DNA of 5,062 nt from an uncultured Bacteroidota bacterium (GTDB taxonomy: Bacteria; Bacteroidota; Bacteroidia; Chitinophagales; Chitinophagaceae): contig CAIJZG010000035.1 in NCBI GenBank assembly GCA_903825065.1, positions 1 through 5,062 on the forward strand, in the 5' to 3' direction. The notes below the pieces were generated by a model. That model was given only the letters and a program-made list of their open reading frames with translations, was not told the origin of the DNA and ran no database searches. Made by a program: the position numbers and the translations under genes. Within the stretch, counting starts at the first letter, position 1. Every line of letters starts with the position of its first letter. Of this stretch, positions 1 to 5,062 are shown one piece after another.

Positions 1-53
1 ATAAAATAGAATTTATGGGCCATGGAGCTAAAGACTTGCATTTTATGAACTAA
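1..53 (+). CDS. Possible 3' tail of an unidentified upstream gene
   Basis: One forward frame (first complete codon at base 3) is open from the left edge and stops at a TAA at 51-53. It would encode a C-terminus reading KIEFMGHGAKDLHFMN. The other two forward frames hit stop codons within the first nine bases, so this is the only forward frame that could carry a gene into the window. Sixteen codons are too few to identify a family, and I do not recognise the tail. It would end about 18 bp before the probable purL promoter, a natural place for a same-strand gene to finish. The minus strand is also open here, so a chance open frame cannot be excluded. Confidence 0.3.
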   Translation, partial: KIEFMGHGAKDLHFMN

Positions 54-70
54 TTGTTGGAAATTCAGCA

Positions 71-100
71 TTTCGCTTAGGCTACAGTTTTGTACCTTCG
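71..100 (+). promoter_or_regulatory. Probable Bacteroidota-type promoter of purL
   Basis: A TTTC at 71-74 is followed after 18 bases by TACCTTCG at 93-100. This resembles the promoter of the Bacteroidota primary sigma factor (TTTG near -33, TAnnTTTG near -7, about 19 bases apart), with one mismatch in each box. It would place the transcription start near 106-108 and leave a leader of roughly 20 nt before the purL ATG at 129. No other match of this quality was found in the gaps before hldD, proC or the outer membrane gene. The assignment is by pattern only. Confidence 0.5.
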
Positions 101-128
101 CAGCTTATTTAAAGATTAAGTAACGATA

Positions 129-2333
129 ATGGAAATTACTGTCAACACAGCCAAGCAACTAAGACTCACAGAATCGGAATTCGAACTGATTAAACAGAAA
201 CTAGGTCGTACCCCAAATTTTACTGAACTATGTGCTTTCAGTGGAATGTGGAGTGAACATTGTAGTTATAAAAACAGTATCAAATGGTTAAAAACCCTCC
301 CGCGTGACGGGGGAAGGATGTTAGTAGCTGCTGGTGAAGAAAATGCGGGACTTATGGATATGGGGAATGGTTTTGGTGTTGTATTCAAAATTGAAAGCCA
401 TAATCATCCCAGTGCGATTGAACCATTTCAAGGTGCTGCTACAGGTGTTGGTGGTATACAGCGAGATATTTTTACAATGGGGGCCCGACCTATTGCCTCA
501 TTGAATAGTTTGCGTTTTGGAAATATTGAAGATAATAAAACGAAACGCTTGCTTGCTGGGATAGTTCATGGTATTGGACATTATGGAAACTGTTTCGGTG
601 TTCCAACTGTTGGTGGTGAAGTTTATTTCGAGAATTGCTATCATACCAATCCATTGGTGAATGCGATGAGTGTAGGTATTATGCAATCAAATAAAATGAT
701 TAGTGCTACTGCAGCAGGTATTGGCAACCCCGTATTTTTTGTAGGTAGTGCCACTGGTAAAGATGGTATTGGCGGTGCAAGTTTTGCATCGGCAGAAATT
801 ACGGCTGAGAGTACAGAAGAATTGCCTGCAGTTCAGGTTGGAGATCCATTTCAGGAAAAGAAATTATTAGAAGCCTGTTTGGAAGTGATTGACACAAAAG
901 CAATTATAGGTATGCAGGATATGGGTGCAGCTGGAATCATTTGTTCTACTGCAGAAATGAGTGCAAAGGGTGGGGTTGGAATGCGAATCGATTTAGATAA
1001 AGTTCCTACTCGCCAACAAAACATGAAGGCATGGGAATTATTATTAAGTGAAAGCCAGGAAAGAATGTTGATCGTTGTGGAAAAAGGAAAAGAAGCGGCA
1101 GTTTTAGCAGTCTTTGATAAATGGGATCTAAGCTGTAGTAAAATTGGAGAAGTTACTGGAGATGGCTTATTAAAATTCTATATGCACGGTGAATTGGAAG
1201 CAGAAATTCCTGCTTACGAATTAGTGCTTGGTGGTGGAGCTCCTCAATATACCAGAGAATATACAGAACCAAAATATTTCGAAAAAATCAAAGCTTTTGA
1301 TCCTAAAAGTATTGAAGATGCCATTGATATCAAGGCTGTTGCAGAACAATTAATTCAAATACCTAATATCGCATCAAAGCGATGGATTTATACCCAATAC
1401 GATAGCATGGTTGGAGCTGGAAACACCTCCACAAACGCTCCCAGTGACGCCTCAATTGTTTTAGCAAAAGGAACTGGGAAAGCATTAGCCATGACTGTTG
1501 ATTGTAACAGTAAATATGTTTTTGCTGATCCTTATAAAGGGGGAATGATTGCTGTTGCAGAAGCTGCAAGAAATATTGTTTGCAGCGGTGGAGAACCCAT
1601 TGGTGTTACCAACTGCTTAAATTTTGGCAATCCCTACGACCCGGAAGTGTATTATCAATTTGTCAAAGCCGTTACTGGTATGGGTGACGCATGTAAGAAA
1701 TTCAAAACACCGGTAACTGGTGGTAACGTAAGTTTTTATAATCAAAATCCTGATGGTCCTGTTTATCCAACACCTACCATTGGTATGGTTGGAATATTGG
1801 ACGATTTTGAAAATCGAATGACACTCAATTTCAAAAATGAAGGTGATATTATCGTATTAATCGGAGATCAAAAAAATGATATTAACTCCTCCGAATATTT
1901 GCACAAATTAAAATCAGTGGAATTTTCTCCTGCTCCTGATTTTGATTTGGATCACGAATATAATGTGCAAGCATTTGTATCAGCAATTATAAAAGATAGA
2001 CTGATTCAAAGTGCCCATGATATCAGTGAAGGCGGTTTGGCTATTACGCTTTTAGAATCCGGATTTACAAATGATCTTGGATTTATTGTTAACGCAAAAG
2101 AACCTGCTAGAAAAGATGCTTATTGGTTTGGAGAAGCGCAAAGTAGGGTTGTGGTATCTGTTTCAAAAGATAATCTTTCAACACTATTACAAAATGCAAA
2201 AAATGCAGGCATTACAACTACTGAACTAGGAACTGTTAGCGCGGGATCAATAAATGTAAACGGAGCAGATTGGGGAAATATCAGCAATTGGAAATTAAAG
2301 TATGATACTGCCATTGAAAAACTCCTGAACTAA
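129..2333 (+). CDS. purL: Phosphoribosylformylglycinamidine synthase subunit PurL (small type)
   Basis: This cytoplasmic enzyme converts FGAR plus glutamine-derived ammonia and ATP to FGAM, the fourth step of de novo purine synthesis. At 734 aa it matches the small PurL form (B. subtilis about 742 aa), not the roughly 1,300-aa fused form, so it should need separate PurS and PurQ, which are not in this window. The order is: N-terminal linker region (about 8-50) with WSEHCSYK at 41-48; first AIRS-type half (about 65-350) with ESHNHPSAIEPFQGAATG at 89-106, GMQDMGAAG at 261-269 and SESQERM at 307-313; second half (about 425-710) with DPYKGGMIAVAEAARN at 467-482, NCLNFGNP at 495-502, HDISEGGLA at 630-638 and FGEAQSRVVVS at 667-677. 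All expected family blocks are present and intact. The start at 129 puts the linker at the usual distance from the N-terminus. The leader is A-rich with no Shine-Dalgarno sequence. The gene probably heads an operon, since hldD starts on the next base. Confidence 0.97.
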   Translation: MEITVNTAKQLRLTESEFELIKQKLGRTPNFTELCAFSGMWSEHCSYKNSIKWLKTLPRDGGRMLVAAGEENAGLMDMGNGFGVVFKIESHNHPSAIEPFQGAATGVGGIQRDIFTMGARPIASLNSLRFGNIEDNKTKRLLAGIVHGIGHYGNCFGVPTVGGEVYFENCYHTNPLVNAMSVGIMQSNKMISATAAGIGNPVFFVGSATGKDGIGGASFASAEITAESTEELPAVQVGDPFQEKKLLEACLEVIDTKAIIGMQDMGAAGIICSTAEMSAKGGVGMRIDLDKVPTRQQNMKAWELLLSESQERMLIVVEKGKEAAVLAVFDKWDLSCSKIGEVTGDGLLKFYMHGELEAEIPAYELVLGGGAPQYTREYTEPKYFEKIKAFDPKSIEDAIDIKAVAEQLIQIPNIASKRWIYTQYDSMVGAGNTSTNAPSDASIVLAKGTGKALAMTVDCNSKYVFADPYKGGMIAVAEAARNIVCSGGEPIGVTNCLNFGNPYDPEVYYQFVKAVTGMGDACKKFKTPVTGGNVSFYNQNPDGPVYPTPTIGMVGILDDFENRMTLNFKNEGDIIVLIGDQKNDINSSEYLHKLKSVEFSPAPDFDLDHEYNVQAFVSAIIKDRLIQSAHDISEGGLAITLLESGFTNDLGFIVNAKEPARKDAYWFGEAQSRVVVSVSKDNLSTLLQNAKNAGITTTELGTVSAGSINVNGADWGNISNWKLKYDTAIEKLLN

Positions 2334-3335
2334 ATGCATCAATCAGCAACAATTGTAGTTACAGGTGCGGCAGGCTTTATTGGCTCTTGTATGATAAGAT
2401 CGCTCAACTCTAAAGGGTATAATAATCTTTTGTTAGTAGATGATTTTGGTATTGAAGGAAAAAGAAAAAATTGGGAAGACAAAAACTATTTGGAAATTCT
2501 TGAACGTCATTCTTTTTTTGATTGGTTAGATTTAAACAAACCAAAAATTGATCTGATAATACATTTAGGGGCTAGAACAGATACTACTGAATTTAATTAC
2601 AGTATACATGAGACTCTTAATGTAGCCTACTCGAAATCTATCTGGAATTATTCAGTTGCACATCAAATTCCTTTAATCTATGCTTCTTCTGCAGCCACTT
2701 ATGGAGCTGGTGAATTCGGTTATAACGACGATCATGAAGTGGTCGACAAATTAAAGCCATTGAATCCATACGGTGTTAGCAAAAATGAATTTGATAAATG
2801 GGCATTGCATCAAAATAATACCCCCGTTTTTTGGACGGGATTAAAATTCTTTAATGTCTTCGGTCCAAACGAATATCATAAAGGAAGAATGGCTAGTGTG
2901 ATTTGGCATTCAGTGAATCAGATAAAGAATAATGGGGTTGTTAAATTATTTAAAAGTCATCGTGTTGATTTCAAAGATGGCCAACAACTCAGAGATTTTA
3001 TTTACGTGAAAGATGTAGTTAAAGTGATTGATTGGATAGGAGAAACTATGCTAAGTAATAATTGGCAAATTGCTAATAATGGTCTCTATAATTTAGGTAC
3101 TGGAAAAGCTAGATCGTTTTATGATTTAGCAGCTGCCAGTTTTAAAGGACTTGATTTGGAACCAAATATTGAATTCATTGATATGCCAGAAGATATCAGA
3201 GAAACCTACCAATATTTTACGGAAGCAAATATGCAAAAGCTGCAAAATGCAGGGTATTTGAATCATTTCTATACTTTGGAAGAAGGGGTTGATGATTATG
3301 TTCGTAATTATTTAAAAACCTTGAAATATATGTAA
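2334..3335 (+). CDS. hldD: ADP-glyceromanno-heptose 6-epimerase (HldD/RfaD)
   Basis: This NADP-dependent short-chain dehydrogenase-type epimerase converts ADP-D-glycero-D-manno-heptose to ADP-L-glycero-D-manno-heptose, the last step in making the heptose donor for LPS inner core. The 333-aa protein is slightly longer than E. coli HldD (310 aa). Visible features are the Rossmann motif GAAGFIG at 11-17, LVDDF at 34-38 after the second strand, GARTDTTE at 79-86, YASSAATYG at 116-124, the YxxxK pair Y146/K150, and NVFGPNEYHKGRMASV at 174-189. The HKGxMASV stretch is characteristic of HldD: K183 corresponds to the second catalytic base (Lys178 in E. coli) that works with the tyrosine. QLRDFIYVKDV follows at 218-228. 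The ATG directly abuts the purL stop (TAAATG), and the start fits the family because the Rossmann strand begins within a few residues. Expression is probably coupled to purL. Other NDP-sugar epimerases are less likely given the HKG motif. Confidence 0.94.
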   Translation: MHQSATIVVTGAAGFIGSCMIRSLNSKGYNNLLLVDDFGIEGKRKNWEDKNYLEILERHSFFDWLDLNKPKIDLIIHLGARTDTTEFNYSIHETLNVAYSKSIWNYSVAHQIPLIYASSAATYGAGEFGYNDDHEVVDKLKPLNPYGVSKNEFDKWALHQNNTPVFWTGLKFFNVFGPNEYHKGRMASVIWHSVNQIKNNGVVKLFKSHRVDFKDGQQLRDFIYVKDVVKVIDWIGETMLSNNWQIANNGLYNLGTGKARSFYDLAAASFKGLDLEPNIEFIDMPEDIRETYQYFTEANMQKLQNAGYLNHFYTLEEGVDDYVRNYLKTLKYM

Positions 3336-3386
3336 GAATATTTGTCCTGATTTCTTTTGGGCATTTGTTTATCAATCTTTAAAGCC

Positions 3387-4187
3387 ATGAACAAAAAAAT
3401 TGCAATTATCGGGGGTGGAAATTTGGGTACTGCAATTGCAGAAGGACTCATTAATAGTGGATTTGTTTTGCCAGAAGCATTAATAGTAACTAAAAGAAAT
3501 ATTGAAACGCTTAAACCATTAGCAGAAAGAGGAGTCAACATAAGTGATAATAATTTAGCAGCCGTTAAGAACGCTAGTTGGATCATTTTAGCAATTAAGC
3601 CTTTTCAAGTTAAAGAAGTGCTGGCGCTAATACAACCGGAATTGGATCCATCTAAACACTGTTTGATTAGCGTAGTTACAGGAGTATGGGTTAAAGATAT
3701 TCAGGAGATTGTAGGAATGGATTTTCCAATTTTTAGAGCTATGCCCAATACTGCAATTGCAATTCAAGAAAGTATGACTTGCATCTGCTCCGTTAATGCT
3801 TCAATTGAACAAACATCTTTTGTGTCTGAATTATTTAATCAGCTTGGAAAGTCTGTTTTAATTGAAGAAAAATTAATGGATGCAGCAACAGTTTTAGGTG
3901 CTTGTGGAACTGCTTATGCGATGCGTTATATAAGGGCTAATATTCAGGGCGGAATAGAAATTGGATTTAGTGCTAAAATTGCCTCTTTAATTGCCGCACA
4001 AACTGTTAAGGGAGCAGCTGAATTATTGTTACAGAAGAATACTCATCCAGAACAGGAGATTGATAAAGTTACTACTCCAAAGGGATGTACTATTGCGGGA
4101 TTAAATGAAATGGAGCACCAGGGATTTAGCTCTTCTTTGATTAAAGGAATTGTTACAAGTTATAAGAAGATTCTAAGTGATATGTAG
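3387..4187 (+). CDS. proC: Pyrroline-5-carboxylate reductase (ProC)
   Basis: ProC reduces 1-pyrroline-5-carboxylate to L-proline with NAD(P)H, the final step of proline synthesis, in the cytoplasm. The 266-aa protein is close to E. coli ProC (269 aa). Residues 1-165 form the nucleotide-binding domain: IAIIGGGNLGTAIAEG at 5-20, ILAIKPFQV at 67-75 and FRAMPNT at 116-122. The helical C-terminal domain includes GACGTAY at 171-177, RYIRANIQGG at 180-189 and the signature region TTPKGCTIAGLNEME at 229-243. I chose the ATG at 3387 because it puts the Rossmann strand at residues 4-9, as is usual. The frame stays open upstream to a TTG at 3357, which would add ten residues (MGICLSIFKA) and gives an unusual N-terminus. 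The loop that reads SGSGPAY in most ProC proteins is GACGTAY here; this looks lineage-typical rather than damaged. The gene lies 51 bp after hldD with no clear promoter, so it may be in the same transcript. Confidence 0.94.
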   Translation: MNKKIAIIGGGNLGTAIAEGLINSGFVLPEALIVTKRNIETLKPLAERGVNISDNNLAAVKNASWIILAIKPFQVKEVLALIQPELDPSKHCLISVVTGVWVKDIQEIVGMDFPIFRAMPNTAIAIQESMTCICSVNASIEQTSFVSELFNQLGKSVLIEEKLMDAATVLGACGTAYAMRYIRANIQGGIEIGFSAKIASLIAAQTVKGAAELLLQKNTHPEQEIDKVTTPKGCTIAGLNEMEHQGFSSSLIKGIVTSYKKILSDM

Positions 4188-4228
4188 TGCTTTTAAAAAG
4201 TAGTAAAGATTCGTATTAAACAAACTGA

Positions 4229-5062
4229 ATGAAATTAAAAACCTATTTATTGATACTGCTAAGTTTTCTTTTGGCTGGGCCAATAGCAGCACAGCTTGAC
4301 TCTATGCAAACCAATAAAGCGGTTCCTGCGAAAATGTTTGCTGAAAAGGATTTCAGCGATATTTTGAGAAGAGCTAATAAGAAGGATAATCATAAAATAT
4401 TACATCCAAATGATACACTAGAAAATAAAATTAAAAAACAAATTAGTTTCATACCTGCTGCTGGATATTCGCTGCAAACTGGTTTTGCAGGTATCTTAAG
4501 CGCCAATATTGCTTATTTCAATGACACAGCAGCTAACGAGAAATTATCTAGTATTTCAACCAGCGTAACATATACACAATATGATCAAATATTGGCTCCA
4601 TTAACAATTAATATTTGGACAAAAGACAATAAATACAATTTTATATCCGACAATCGATACATAGATTATCCCTCAAACATCTATGGATTAGGTGGAAGAT
4701 CAAATCCAAATAAAGGTCACCAAATTGCCTTTTACGGAATTAAACTGCACGAAACAATTTTGAAATCAGTTGCAAAAAATCTTTTTGTGGGTGCCGGTAT
4801 CTATTTTGATAAAAACTGGAATATTATAGTAGTTGATTCTGTTACAAGAAGATTAAATAATTTAATCAATAGGCAGCTTGGTAAGACAGAGCTAGCTTCT
4901 AGTATCGCTTTGAAATTACTTTATGACAATCGTTTGAATCAGATCAATCCCAAAAACGGATGGTTCATCGATGCAGCATATAGAGATAGTCGAACATTTT
5001 TTGGTAGTGATAACAATTGGCAATCATTACTAATAGATATACGCAAATATTTACCAGATCGG
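4229..5062 (+). CDS. BamA/TamA-type (Omp85 family) outer membrane barrel protein, 5' part only
   Basis: The frame is open from the ATG at 4229 to the right edge (278 codons, no stop), so the C-terminus is missing. The N-terminus is a typical signal peptide: KLK, then a hydrophobic run LLILLSFLLAG (7-17), with probable cleavage after A21 before QLDSMQ. A polar segment (about 22-70) follows, then alternating amphipathic stretches typical of outer membrane beta-strands (ISFIPAAGYSLQTGFAG at 72-88, ISTSVTYTQYDQ at 109-120, LFVGAGIYF at 185-193). The stretch LLYDNRLNQINPKNGWFID at 230-248 has the D-x-R...P-x-x-G pattern that marks Omp85-type barrels. The mature N-terminal part is too short for even one POTRA domain of about 75 residues plus linkers, so this is probably a barrel-only relative and not BamA or TamA itself. 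Its role is unknown: porin-like function, lipid or protein export are all possible. The start lies 41 bp after proC, with no Shine-Dalgarno sequence. Confidence 0.8.
   Translation, partial: MKLKTYLLILLSFLLAGPIAAQLDSMQTNKAVPAKMFAEKDFSDILRRANKKDNHKILHPNDTLENKIKKQISFIPAAGYSLQTGFAGILSANIAYFNDTAANEKLSSISTSVTYTQYDQILAPLTINIWTKDNKYNFISDNRYIDYPSNIYGLGGRSNPNKGHQIAFYGIKLHETILKSVAKNLFVGAGIYFDKNWNIIVVDSVTRRLNNLINRQLGKTELASSIALKLLYDNRLNQINPKNGWFIDAAYRDSRTFFGSDNNWQSLLIDIRKYLPDR

Noticed and set aside
1..71. Minus-strand frame starting with ATG at 71-69 and open to the left edge, as a divergent gene
   Set aside because: Only 23 codons are visible, with no recognisable signal peptide or motif and no promoter boxes on that strand upstream. 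The plus-strand tail ending at 53 is at least as plausible.
498..686. Minus-strand open frame of 62 codons inside purL
   Set aside because: It lies fully antisense to a strongly conserved part of purL, and its translation has no recognisable domain or initiation context.
1363..1569. Minus-strand open frame of 68 codons inside purL
   Set aside because: It is antisense to the second conserved half of purL, and its glutamine- and leucine-rich translation looks like a frame shadow.
2120..2314. Minus-strand open frame of 64 codons near the purL 3' end
   Set aside because: It is antisense to the conserved FGEAQSR region of purL and has no features of a real protein.
3357..3386. Upstream TTG start for proC, giving a 276-aa protein
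   Set aside because: It adds ten residues before the Rossmann strand that ProC proteins normally lack, and the ATG at 3387 gives the standard N-terminus.
3308..3586. Minus-strand open frame of 92 codons spanning the hldD-proC gap, with a hydrophobic segment
   Set aside because: Most of it is antisense to the proC Rossmann domain. The apparent hydrophobic stretch is what reading the complement of Ile/Ala/Gly-rich codons would give. No family resemblance or promoter is visible.
4188..4228. Possible promoter for the outer membrane gene in the gap after proC
   Set aside because: TAAAGATTCG resembles the TAnnTTTG box only with the wrong internal spacing, and no TTTG lies at the right distance upstream.

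Overview
The window looks like an ordinary core-chromosome segment from a member of the Bacteroidota, most likely a Chitinophagaceae-like lineage. This rests on several signs. The DNA is AT-rich. None of the start codons has a recognisable Shine-Dalgarno sequence, only A-rich leaders. The first gene is preceded by a TTTC-N18-TAccTTcG sequence resembling the Bacteroidota-type promoter (TTTG / TAnnTTTG). The protein variants also fit, in particular the ProC active-site loop and the POTRA-less Omp85-like barrel protein. The taxonomic placement comes from protein and promoter style, not from a database search.

Layout: all supported genes are on the + strand. Bases 1-53 may be the last codons of an unidentified upstream gene. 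A short intergenic stretch with the probable promoter (71-100) leads into purL (129-2333), the small-type formylglycinamidine synthase subunit. hldD/rfaD (2334-3335), an ADP-glycero-manno-heptose 6-epimerase, begins on the base after the purL stop codon. After 51 bp comes proC (start best placed at 3387, end 4187), a pyrroline-5-carboxylate reductase. After another 41 bp a secreted beta-barrel outer membrane protein of the BamA/TamA (Omp85) type starts at 4229 and runs off the right edge.

The tight same-strand spacing suggests co-transcription of purL-hldD-proC, possibly with the outer membrane gene. The products do not share a pathway: de novo purine synthesis, LPS heptose precursor synthesis, proline synthesis, and an envelope protein. 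This is best read as a housekeeping gene string rather than a dedicated system. HldD and the Omp85-like protein both concern the Gram-negative outer envelope.

I found no RNA genes, mobile elements, CRISPR arrays, sizeable repeats, clear terminators, frameshifts or broken genes, and no non-coding stretch longer than about 75 bp. I do not see an undescribed system here. The observations listed are modest.
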